DNA of 64,000 bases from NCBI GenBank assembly GCA_958415625.1, contig CATYZI010000004.1:1-64000 (forward strand), written 5' to 3'. A model generated the notes under the pieces. The model made no database searches and had not been told where the DNA came from. It was given only the letters and a program-made list of their open reading frames with translations. Positions 1 to 6,904 of the stretch are shown here, in pieces; the first letter of the stretch is position 1; every line of letters starts with the position of its first letter. Made by a program: the position numbers and the translations under genes. Source of the stretch: an uncultured Collinsella sp. GTDB lineage: Bacteria; Actinomycetota; Coriobacteriia; Coriobacteriales; Coriobacteriaceae.

Positions 1-23
1 TGTGCCTGAAGCATGTGCCCCTA

Positions 24-148
24 GGGCCGGAATGAGGTCGCTTTCCAACGCATTCCGCAGGGGGCGGCATTATTTTGTAGCGCGAAGCGCGAATCAAAAT
101 AATTCCGCAAGCCCCAGGACGCGTTGGAAAGCGACCTCATTCCGGCCC
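24..148. repeat. Long inverted repeat, 28-bp perfect arms
   Basis: Arms at 24-51 and 121-148 are exact reverse complements over 28 bp (left arm begins GGGCCGGAATGAGG). The 69-bp centre is itself partly self-complementary: ATTATTTTG near 70-77 faces CAAAATAAT near 95-103, around a GCGCGAAGCGC core. The whole 125 bp can fold as one long hairpin. No T-run follows the right arm, so a simple terminator is unlikely. No gene is seen in 1-292 apart from a short open frame over the repeat itself, which has no support. Confidence 0.85.
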
Positions 149-186
149 GAACAAGTCAGTCTACCTGCGCAATTACAAATTCGTAA

Positions 187-234
187 ACTTTTTTCAAAAA
201 AGTGCTTGCACAGTTCTCGAATCATAGGTTATTA
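187..234 (+). promoter_or_regulatory. Promoter of tRNA-Leu with A/T palindrome upstream
   Basis: The -35 is TTGCAC (206-211) and the -10 is TTATTA (229-234), separated by 17 bp. Directly upstream is the near-palindrome ACTTTTTTCAAAAAAGT (187-203). The same arrangement lies before the tRNA units at 3718 and 6071, which supports the call. Confidence 0.7.
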
Positions 235-292
235 TCTTCCTCGTTGAACGCGCGGGTCGAACAAAGCGAACTGCGAATCAACAACATAGCAT

Positions 293-382
293 GTCGGAGT
301 GGCGGAATTGGCAGACGCGCTAGCTTGAGGTGCTAGTGACCGCTTTTTGGTCATGCGGGTTCAAGTCCCGCCTCCGACACCA
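293..382 (+). tRNA. tRNA-Leu (anticodon GAG)
   Basis: Class II tRNA with a 7-bp acceptor stem GTCGGAG/CTCCGAC, anticodon stem CTAGC/GCTAG around loop TTGAGGT (anticodon GAG), a long variable arm (TGACCGCTTTTTGGTCA) and a T arm GCGGG/CCCGC. The discriminator is A379 and CCA (380-382) is encoded. It reads CUC/CUU leucine codons. Confidence 0.96.
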
Positions 383-393
383 TCGCATTTGAG

Positions 394-417
394 AAGCCTC
401 TTCGGAGGCTTTTTTGT
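394..417 (+). terminator. Intrinsic terminator after tRNA-Leu
   Basis: Hairpin AAGCCTC-TTCG-GAGGCTT followed by a T-rich run. It ends just upstream of the phosphatase gene. Confidence 0.85.
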
Positions 418-441
418 TACCGATAGACGGTGGGGTCCACG

Positions 442-2787
442 ATGGAAACGCTTGAACGCAACGAGTGGGCAGACGTTGCCCAACTAGTCGAGATCACGAG
501 CGATGCTGTCATCATCTGCGAGCTCGACGGAACCATTCTGCATGTGAATAATCGCTTACTTGGTTTGATGTGCGAGGAACGCGCCGACGTCATCGGTGGA
601 GATGTTAAAGACGTTCTGTACTCGTCCGCTTTTGAACGTGCGACGGAACATCGTCTGCCATTTGAAACCGATGGCTCCGAGAACGAACTGATGCTCAAGT
701 TGAGTGACGGCTCTTTTATTCCCGTCTTGGTTCGTGCGGGGTCCGTAACGCCTCCACGCATCTTTGGGCGCCGCGCACCACGTGTCCTGGTGGCGCTTCA
801 CAGTATCGAGGAACAGTATTCTCACGACCGGCAACTCAAGCGTGCGTTATCGGAGCTTAGAGTGGCGAACAAGCGTCTCTCTGGCACGCTCTCGGTCATT
901 ATGAGCACCGTGGGCTCCGATGAGCTACCCAGCCTGCTTGATACCGTTTTGAACCAACTTGTAGGAACGCTCGATGCTTCGGGCGCTGCTATCTATTTTT
1001 CTGAGAGCGGTGGCTTTAAGCTTCGCGGTGTTTCCAAGGAGCTGTACGACAGCTACCTGCCCGAGTTTTTGCCGTATGGCGCTGGCATTCCGACGTATGT
1101 TCTTCGCGAGTCGCGTGCTTGTCGCTTGTCGATTCAACAGGACCTCGAGGGCGATAAGGCCGCCTCCGGTATGTTCATGGACCTGGATAATCGTTCTAAG
1201 CACCTGTTGCGCATGCAGGATATGCCTCCGTACCGCAGTGAAATCTGTCTTCCCGTTTTTTACGGTACGCAGATCCTTGGCGTGCTGGAAGTTGGTTGGA
1301 AACGCCCCCAGGCACCGCTTGCCTATGACGTTAATGTGCTCGAGGTCATTTGCGATTACCTGTCTATCCAGCTGGTCGGCATGGCATCGAGCCTTCGCTC
1401 CCGTCGCACGGCCGAGCTTGGCCGCTCGCTCAATGTCTTGCGGGATGAGTTGTTTACCTTTCTAGATGATTCCGCCGCGGCTACCCAGGCGGTATCGTCC
1501 GAGATCTGCAATATGCTCAACTGCCATTTTTGCCCTATTGAGTATGACGCCAGTCTGGATTCCTACGTCATAGATTTTGAAGGCGGCAGTCGCGTTGCTT
1601 TGCCGGACGATCCCGAGAAGCTTTTCTTTTCCACGACGGCGCCAGCGGCACGTCTGGGGGCTGCCCCTGATGGCTTTGAGGCATCTGTTTTGGGCGGCAC
1701 GAGTGCCGAGGACCTTAAACACGTCCGTATAACTCGCGTTGACGAATCGATGCCTATGGGAGGCTGGCTTAGGGCACATGGCCTGCCTTGCCAAGGTCTC
1801 TACGTCGACACCGGCATCGAGGCGGGGCGCCCGCGCTCTGAGGGCGATGGCAAGCACAGTAACGACGCGATCGTTCCTGCTTCTGTTGCGAAGGGCCCGA
1901 CGACGCGCGCGCTGCTGCTTCGTGATGGTAGCCAAGAGCCGATTGATGACCTTGAATATGACTACTTGGTGCACTTGGCTCATGACTTTGAACTGATCTA
2001 TGAAGGCGAATCTCAAAAGCGTGAGGAGCGCCATATCGCTCAGACCCTCCAGATTGGCATGAGAAATTCACTGGGGGATGTTCCGGGTATCGCAACCGAT
2101 TCGGTGTACCTGTCGGCCACGAACTCGGCGTTGGTCGGCGGCGATTTCTATACGCTCATCCGTCTTCCCGACGATTGCGCCGTCATGATTCTGGGCGATG
2201 TGTCTGGCAAAGGCATTGAGGCTGCATCGATGTCCGCGCTCGTCAAGACGGCCCTGACGGCATATGCCTGGGAGGGCGCTGGACCGGCCCGCATGGCACG
2301 CTCCCTTAACAGCATGCTCATGGGCTTTTCGAGGGTCGAGACGTTCGTGACGGCCTTTATCGCCAAGATTGACCTTAAAGCCGGACGCGCAACGTATTGT
2401 TCGGCGGGCCATCCTCCGACCATGGTCATCAGGCCAGAGTCGATGCCGCTGGGTGGCGACGAGGCTCGTGGGGGAGAGGTCGAGCTGCTTGGATGCCAAT
2501 CGGGGGTAATCGGTGCCTTTGAGAGCATGGTGTACGAGACAGGCGTGTTTACGTTCGCTCCTGGTGACATGCTATTTATGTACACCGACGGAACAATCGA
2601 AGCACGTGACCGCTCGGGTGCTTTCTTTGGCGAGCAGCGCCTTCGTGACCTTCTGCTCTCTGTCTCGGGTGAGGGCGTATCGGGAATCTGCGGCAAGGTC
2701 TTGGGCGAGCTCGACCGATTTACCGAATCGGCGCTGGACGATGACATTGCATTGGTGTCCCTTGAGTTTTTACGGGGTCGTTCATAG
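442..2787 (+). CDS. PAS-GAF-PP2C (SpoIIE/RsbU-type) serine phosphatase
   Basis: A cytosolic sensor phosphatase of 781 residues, expected to dephosphorylate a STAS-domain anti-anti-sigma partner. An N-terminal PAS-like domain (about 8-115) is followed by a GAF-like domain (about 145-310), a poorly conserved middle part, and a C-terminal PP2C/SpoIIE domain (about 555-780). The metal-binding signatures are present: GGDFY (about 567), GDVSGKG (about 585), YTDG followed by EA (about 714) and DDDIAL (about 766). There is no transmembrane segment. ATG 442 is chosen because GGTGGGG lies 7-12 bp upstream; an in-frame GTG at 430 would add four residues. The next gene carries the partner domains. The ligand of PAS/GAF cannot be read from the sequence. 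Confidence 0.88.
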   Translation: METLERNEWADVAQLVEITSDAVIICELDGTILHVNNRLLGLMCEERADVIGGDVKDVLYSSAFERATEHRLPFETDGSENELMLKLSDGSFIPVLVRAGSVTPPRIFGRRAPRVLVALHSIEEQYSHDRQLKRALSELRVANKRLSGTLSVIMSTVGSDELPSLLDTVLNQLVGTLDASGAAIYFSESGGFKLRGVSKELYDSYLPEFLPYGAGIPTYVLRESRACRLSIQQDLEGDKAASGMFMDLDNRSKHLLRMQDMPPYRSEICLPVFYGTQILGVLEVGWKRPQAPLAYDVNVLEVICDYLSIQLVGMASSLRSRRTAELGRSLNVLRDELFTFLDDSAAATQAVSSEICNMLNCHFCPIEYDASLDSYVIDFEGGSRVALPDDPEKLFFSTTAPAARLGAAPDGFEASVLGGTSAEDLKHVRITRVDESMPMGGWLRAHGLPCQGLYVDTGIEAGRPRSEGDGKHSNDAIVPASVAKGPTTRALLLRDGSQEPIDDLEYDYLVHLAHDFELIYEGESQKREERHIAQTLQIGMRNSLGDVPGIATDSVYLSATNSALVGGDFYTLIRLPDDCAVMILGDVSGKGIEAASMSALVKTALTAYAWEGAGPARMARSLNSMLMGFSRVETFVTAFIAKIDLKAGRATYCSAGHPPTMVIRPESMPLGGDEARGGEVELLGCQSGVIGAFESMVYETGVFTFAPGDMLFMYTDGTIEARDRSGAFFGEQRLRDLLLSVSGEGVSGICGKVLGELDRFTESALDDDIALVSLEFLRGRS

Positions 2788-2865
2788 GCGACGCTGGGCG
2801 GGCTGAATCCGTACGGTTGGGGAAACGAATGCATCGAGTGGGCTTTTTTGGGGAACCATGGTCGT

Positions 2866-3612
2866 ATGAATGAGTGGAATGACATAGCGGTTTTGACGCC
2901 ACCGGGTGATGTCGACATCGCCACGGTGCCTGCGCTGCGTCGGCGGTTGGATGCTTTGATTGGCCGCGGCGTGCGTCGTGTCGTCATCAACTGTCAGGCT
3001 GTTAGCTTTATCGATTCGACGGGCTTGGCATTCCTGCTTACGCGCGCTCGTGAGCTCATGAGGCGAGAAGGCCTGCTTTCGCTCGTCAATGCATCAGGTG
3101 AAGTTGTTCGCTTTTTGGAGATTGCTCGTCTTGTCGATATTCTTCATGTCGCGGGGCCGGCACGGGAGTCTATTCCCGCCATTCCGGTGGGGGAGCTGCC
3201 TCGCTGGAGTAAGAGCGTCGAGGTCCGTCAGGGCATCGAGAATCTTCCATACTACCGACATCGCATCGCCGAACTCCTTGAATCGCTTCCGTTGCGTCGC
3301 GACGAGCGCTACGATGTCGCATTGGCGTCGGGGGAGGCGCTGGGTAATGCCTATGACCATGCGGGCGGTATTGGGTGCGTCCTGACGGTTCAGGCCTATG
3401 GCGATCGCGTTGTGGTTGAGGTGCTTGATCGAGGCGTCGGCTATTCTATCGATGAAACGAGCGAACCGGTCGCATCAGAAGAGCGCGGCCGTGGTATCAA
3501 GCTTATGCGTATGCTCGTCGATAACGTGGAGGTTGCTCGTCGTACGGACGGCGCCGGCACGCGCGTGCAGATGGTGAAGCTGTTTAGCGGAGCGCTGGAA
3601 TCGTGTGCCTAG
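2866..3612 (+). CDS. STAS + HATPase_c fusion (anti-anti-sigma joined to anti-sigma kinase)
   Basis: A 248-residue two-domain regulator. Residues 1-105 form a STAS domain with the phospho-acceptor motif IDSTGL (Ser about 51), as in SpoIIAA/RsbV. Residues about 120-245 form a GHKL ATPase domain as in RsbW/SpoIIAB: N box EALGNAYDHAG (about 156), G1 box DRGVGY (about 188) and G2 box GRGIKLMR (about 208). Normally these are two separate proteins that switch partners. The upstream phosphatase, 78 bp away, supplies the third activity. No sigma factor gene is nearby, so the final target is unknown. ATG 2866 is preferred; an upstream TTG at 2848 is possible. Confidence 0.85.
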   Translation: MNEWNDIAVLTPPGDVDIATVPALRRRLDALIGRGVRRVVINCQAVSFIDSTGLAFLLTRARELMRREGLLSLVNASGEVVRFLEIARLVDILHVAGPARESIPAIPVGELPRWSKSVEVRQGIENLPYYRHRIAELLESLPLRRDERYDVALASGEALGNAYDHAGGIGCVLTVQAYGDRVVVEVLDRGVGYSIDETSEPVASEERGRGIKLMRMLVDNVEVARRTDGAGTRVQMVKLFSGALESCA

Positions 3613-3657
3613 CCAATCGCTTTAGCGCGTTTAGCTACTAAGAACATGCGGCAGACA

Positions 3658-3705
3658 AGTTTTTTGAAAAAAGTACTTGCGTCTTTTGGACAACTCGCGT
3701 AAATT
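3658..3705 (+). promoter_or_regulatory. Promoter of the tRNA Gly-Cys-Gly array
   Basis: TTGCGT (3677-3682), 17-bp spacer, TAAATT (3700-3705), preceded by AGTTTTTTGAAAAAAGT (3658-3674). The -10 lies 12 bp before the first tRNA base. Confidence 0.75.
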
Positions 3706-3717
3706 AATAACCCGCAA

Positions 3718-3793
3718 GCGGACATGGCTCAGTTGGTAGAGCACAACCTTGCCAAGGTTGGGGTCGCGGGTTCGAGCCCCGTTGTCCGCTCCA
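3718..3793 (+). tRNA. tRNA-Gly (anticodon GCC)
   Basis: Acceptor stem GCGGACA/TGTCCGC, anticodon stem CAACC/GGTTG around TTGCCAA, discriminator T and encoded CCA. Two further copies of the same gene are at 3944 and 6071. Confidence 0.97.
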
Positions 3794-3802
3794 TTGCATT
3801 TC

Positions 3803-3826
3803 CGGACCGTTTAGGCGGTCCTTTTT
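3803..3826 (+). terminator. Hairpin plus T-run between tRNA-Gly and tRNA-Cys
   Basis: GGACCG-TTTAGG-CGGTCC followed by TTTTT, ending one base before tRNA-Cys. There is no room for a promoter between the two tRNAs, so it must be read through at least partly, or it serves RNA processing. Confidence 0.6.
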
Positions 3827-3827
3827 C

Positions 3828-3901
3828 GGCGAAGTGGCCAAGTGGTAAGGCAGAGGCCTGCAAAGCCTTTACCCCCGGTTCGAATCCGGGCTTCGCCTCC
3901 A
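3828..3901 (+). tRNA. tRNA-Cys (anticodon GCA)
   Basis: Acceptor stem GGCGAAG/CTTCGCC, anticodon loop CTGCAAA (GCA) on a GAGGC/GCCTT stem, T arm CCCGG/CCGGG, discriminator T and encoded CCA. Confidence 0.96.
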
Positions 3902-3910
3902 GGCAACATC

Positions 3911-3937
3911 CGGGCGCTCCGGCGCCCGTTTTGTTTT
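3911..3937 (+). terminator. Hairpin plus T-run after tRNA-Cys
   Basis: CGGGCGC-TCCG-GCGCCCG followed by TTTTGTTTT. It lies inside the tRNA array, 6 bp before the next tRNA. Confidence 0.65.
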
Positions 3938-3943
3938 ACATAT

Positions 3944-4019
3944 GCGGACATGGCTCAGTTGGTAGAGCACAACCTTGCCAAGGTTGGGGTCGCGGGTTCG
4001 AGCCCCGTTGTCCGCTCCA
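3944..4019 (+). tRNA. tRNA-Gly (anticodon GCC), second copy
   Basis: Base-for-base the same as the gene at 3718, including the encoded CCA. It is the last gene of the Gly-Cys-Gly array. Confidence 0.97.
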
Positions 4020-4027
4020 AGCGTAAC

Positions 4028-4056
4028 AGCCCGACTACTACGGTAGCCGGGCTTTT
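4028..4056 (+). terminator. Intrinsic terminator of the tRNA array
   Basis: AGCCCG(AC)TAC-TACG-GTA-GCCGGGCT followed by TTTTT. Confidence 0.8.
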
Positions 4057-4196
4057 TCGTACCCGTCGTCTGGGCTCGAACCCGTGAGGGAGCGAGCGTT
4101 TGGGACGTGGCTGTGGCGTTGTTTGCCGTGAATGTCAGCTTTGGGCGTATCATCGTGGGCATCTCGCAAAACCTCGTTGCAAGGGAGACACACCCC

Positions 4197-5930
4197 ATGG
4201 CTACAGAAAAGTCCTCCTCGCGCTCATGGATGTCCGATGCCGCGATCTATCAGATTTACCCGCGCTCGTTTAAGGATTCGACTGGTTCGGGTCTGGGCGA
4301 TATCGCGGGCATTACCCAACAGATGGACTATCTTGAGCGGCTGGGCGTCGAGGCCATCTGGCTGAGTCCGTTTTACCCATCGCCTCTCGTCGATGGCGGC
4401 TATGATGTGGCGGACTACTGCGACGTCGACCCACGTCTCGGCTCGCTTGGCGACTTCGATGACATGATCGCTGCGGCTCACGCGCGCGGCATCAAGGTCA
4501 TCGTCGACATCGTGCCCAACCATTCATCTAACCAGCACCCCTGGTTCAAAGCCGCTCTTGCCGCCGGCCCTGGATCGCCCGAGCGCGCCCGTTATATCTT
4601 CCGCGATGGTCGCGGCGAGCACGGCGAGCTGCCTCCCACCAATTGGAATGCCAACTTTGGCGGCCCCGCTTGGACGCGCGTCGCGGACGGTCAATGGTAT
4701 CTGCACATGTTTACGCCCGAGCAGCCGGACTTTGACTGGTCGTGCCCCGAGGTTCGCGCGTTCTTTTGCGACGTCCTGGCGTTTTGGAGCGATCGAGGCG
4801 TCGATGGCTTTCGCATTGATGTAGCGCACGGTCTCGCCAAGGATCTCGACCGCGATGATCTTGACCGGTGGCATCTCGCCGAGGGCGATGACATGGTTGA
4901 GGACGGCACCCATCCGCTGTGGGACCGCAACGAGGTCCACGAGATCTATCGCGAGTGGCGCCGCGTGTTCGACCGCTATGATCCGCCACGCAGCGCTGTT
5001 GCCGAGGCGTGGGTGCTGCCCGAGCGCCAGTATCTCTACGCGCGTTCCAGCGAGCTTGGCCAGACATTCAACTTTGAGTTCGCCAAGGCCACTTGGACCT
5101 ATGATGACATGCACGCTGCAATCGAGAAAGGCTTGAAGGCGGCCATCGAATCCGATTCCGCCTCGACCTGGGTACTCTCCAACCACGACGTGCCGCGCGT
5201 GGCGACACGCTATGCCCTGCCGCAAATCAAGGCGACGCGCTACCATCAGATTGCGCTCGACTGGCTCTTACGCGACGGGTCGTCTTATGACGAGGACCGT
5301 GAACTCGGCGAGCGCCGCGCGCGGGCGGCCCTTTTGCTCGAGCTGGCGCTTCCGGGCTCGGCATACGTGTATCAGGGTGAGGAGCTCGGCCTTTTTGAGG
5401 TGGCCGATATCCCGTGGGCCGCACTTGAAGATCCTACTGCGACCAATACGCACGGACCGAAGCGCGAGAAGGGGCGCGACGGCTGCCGTGTGCCCCTGCC
5501 GTGGGTGGCAGCGGACGATCCCGCGCAGGGCGGATCGTTTGGGTTTTCACCGGCGGACGCCGATGCGGCTCCCCATCTGCCGCAGCCTGCATGGTTTTCC
5601 GATTACGCTGCCGATAGGGAAGAAGCGGACCCGACATCGATGCTTGCGCTCTATCGCGACGCCCTCTGGCTGCGGCGCAAGCTGCGCGGGCGCGCTAACG
5701 ATCTTGCGTGGCTCGATCTTGACGGGCGCACCGGCCTTGCGGATGGTGCCGAGGGCGCTGAGGGTGGCGTCATCGCCTATCGCCGCGACAACGGCTGGGC
5801 ATGTGTGACGAACTTCGGTGCAGCACCCGTGGAGCTGCCGGCGGGTAGGGTTCTGCTCACCTCATCACCGCTTGCAGATGGCAGGCTCGCGCAGGACAGC
5901 TCTGCCTGGATCATGCTCGCTGAGTTGTAG
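4197..5930 (+). CDS. GH13 alpha-glucosidase / oligo-1,6-glucosidase
   Basis: A 577-residue cytosolic glycoside hydrolase of family GH13, cleaving alpha-glucosidic bonds in short malto- or isomalto-oligosaccharides. The (beta/alpha)8 barrel starts at AIYQIYPRSF and carries the usual conserved regions: DIVPNHSS, GFRIDVAHG with the nucleophile Asp208, AVAEAW with the acid/base Glu270, and SNHD with Asp331. There is no signal peptide. ATG 4197 is chosen because AAGGGAG precedes it by about 10 bp and the family begins at about this point; the frame stays open upstream to 4107. No sugar transporter or regulator is adjacent, so it may serve several uptake systems. Exact substrate preference cannot be told by eye. 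Confidence 0.9.
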   Translation: MATEKSSSRSWMSDAAIYQIYPRSFKDSTGSGLGDIAGITQQMDYLERLGVEAIWLSPFYPSPLVDGGYDVADYCDVDPRLGSLGDFDDMIAAAHARGIKVIVDIVPNHSSNQHPWFKAALAAGPGSPERARYIFRDGRGEHGELPPTNWNANFGGPAWTRVADGQWYLHMFTPEQPDFDWSCPEVRAFFCDVLAFWSDRGVDGFRIDVAHGLAKDLDRDDLDRWHLAEGDDMVEDGTHPLWDRNEVHEIYREWRRVFDRYDPPRSAVAEAWVLPERQYLYARSSELGQTFNFEFAKATWTYDDMHAAIEKGLKAAIESDSASTWVLSNHDVPRVATRYALPQIKATRYHQIALDWLLRDGSSYDEDRELGERRARAALLLELALPGSAYVYQGEELGLFEVADIPWAALEDPTATNTHGPKREKGRDGCRVPLPWVAADDPAQGGSFGFSPADADAAPHLPQPAWFSDYAADREEADPTSMLALYRDALWLRRKLRGRANDLAWLDLDGRTGLADGAEGAEGGVIAYRRDNGWACVTNFGAAPVELPAGRVLLTSSPLADGRLAQDSSAWIMLAEL

Positions 5931-6012
5931 GGGCCTCTTGCGGCGAGCTTGCGTTTGCCTACACCTTCCGTGGTGGCTGATGTCTTCGCGAGGTTCGCGA
6001 GGGCGTCGCAAA

Positions 6013-6058
6013 ACTTTTCAAAAAAGTTCTTGCATAGGATGCGGGTATCACGTAAGAT
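6013..6058 (+). promoter_or_regulatory. Promoter of the tRNA Gly-Val pair
   Basis: TTGCAT (6030-6035), 17-bp spacer, TAAGAT (6053-6058), preceded by ACTTTTCAAAAAAGT (6013-6027). Same design as the two other tRNA promoters. Confidence 0.75.
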
Positions 6059-6070
6059 TAATCCTCGTAA

Positions 6071-6146
6071 GCGGACATGGCTCAGTTGGTAGAGCACAAC
6101 CTTGCCAAGGTTGGGGTCGCGGGTTCGAGCCCCGTTGTCCGCTCCA
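6071..6146 (+). tRNA. tRNA-Gly (anticodon GCC), third copy
   Basis: Identical in sequence to the genes at 3718 and 3944, with CCA encoded. Only 3 bp separate it from tRNA-Val. Confidence 0.97.
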
Positions 6147-6149
6147 TTT

Positions 6150-6224
6150 GGGCGTTTAGCTCAGGGGGAGAGCGCTTCCCTGACACGGAAGAGGTCAGAA
6201 GTTCAAATCTTCTAACGCCCACCA
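6150..6224 (+). tRNA. tRNA-Val (anticodon GAC)
   Basis: Acceptor stem GGGCGTT/AACGCCC, anticodon loop CTGACAC (GAC) on CTTCC/GGAAG, T arm AGAAG/CTTCT, discriminator A and encoded CCA. Confidence 0.96.
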
Positions 6225-6232
6225 AATGTTCG

Positions 6233-6264
6233 CAGCTCAGAGGCTATGTCCTCTGGGCTGTTTT
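6233..6264 (+). terminator. Intrinsic terminator after tRNA-Val
   Basis: CAGCTCAGAGG-CTATGT-CCTCTGGGCTG followed by TTTTG. Confidence 0.8.
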
Positions 6265-6270
6265 GTTTTG

Positions 6271-6306
6271 GTCGCCAAATGGGTCGCCAAATACGTCACC
6301 AAATTT
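6271..6306. repeat. Three tandem 12-bp units next to tRNA-Val
   Basis: GTCGCCAAATGG, GTCGCCAAATAC and GTCACCAAATTT follow each other without gaps. In the frame beginning at 6270 they read GRQMGRQIRHQISSF and stop at TGA (6315-6317). This could be the eroded 3' end of a tRNA-site integrase gene, but nothing else of such a gene remains. Confidence 0.6.
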
Positions 6307-6317
6307 CGAGTTTTTGA

Positions 6318-6631
6318 TCTTCCGGGATGCTTCTCAGTAGTCATCCGAGGAAACTCTCATCTTCTCCGTTTGCATACACATATCTTTTAAGGATTCGTGC
6401 CGCGGTTGCATGAGGCACGGCAAGGCACGACCGCAACATGTTGGTCAAGCATAATCTTTTGGATTCTTTTGGCGTGAGCGGCTTGGTTTTGGTAGGATTT
6501 GTCAGCGGCATGACTAAGGGGGTTTTATAACTGCCATGCAGGTAGCCGTGTTGGTAATGTTTTACCGACTTGCCAAGAAACCCTCATAATTAATGCGTCT
6601 GCAAAATGACTAATTGCTTTGACCTGCTGAA
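6318..6631. other. Gene-free stretch before the nrdD promoter
   Basis: No convincing coding frame or RNA gene is seen. The sequence is AT-richer than its surroundings. It holds short inverted motifs such as GTTGCATG near 6404 facing CAACATG near 6435, and GGCATG...TGCCATG around 6509-6541. Their role is unknown. Confidence 0.5.
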
Positions 6632-6679
6632 ACACTATATGTTGTGTTTGACCTAAAAAAAGAATACAGGATATAGATG
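6632..6679 (+). promoter_or_regulatory. nrdD promoter with two NrdR boxes
   Basis: Box 1, ACACTATATGTTGTGT (6632-6647), is close to the NrdR consensus ACACWATATNTWGTGT. Box 2, ATACAGGATATAGATG (6664-6679), is weaker but starts exactly 32 bp later, the three-turn spacing NrdR needs. Between and over them lies TTGACC (6648-6653), an 18-bp spacer and TATAGA (6672-6677), so box 2 covers the -10 and box 1 abuts the -35. The transcript leader would be about 220 nt. Confidence 0.75.
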
Positions 6680-6904
6680 CCTCTTTGTCGTATGATAGAT
6701 GGCGGACAGAGAACGAAGACCTTAACTGCCTCTTTTGAACGTGTCCTTGAGCCGCTTGATCGGCTTCTGGGAATGTCCGCATGGAGGCTTATGGTTTATC
6801 GAGAACACAGATTGCGCGACGGCGCCGCAAGACAGGGACAGGCCCTGCCGGGCATCGTTTGGCTCTGAAGCGCAATGAGGCTACGATGCGAAAGAGGCAA
6901 GAGG

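Noticed and set aside
2..247. 81-codon frame at the window start
   Set aside because: It runs through the 28-bp inverted repeat and shows no protein-like composition or ribosome site.
3724..4087. Open frames over the tRNA array (reading AQLVEHNLAKVGVAGSSPVV)
   Set aside because: These are translations of tRNA-Gly genes, a well-known annotation error.
6677..6868. 63-codon frame in the nrdD leader as a possible regulatory ORF
   Set aside because: It has no Shine-Dalgarno site and starts inside the promoter; probably chance.
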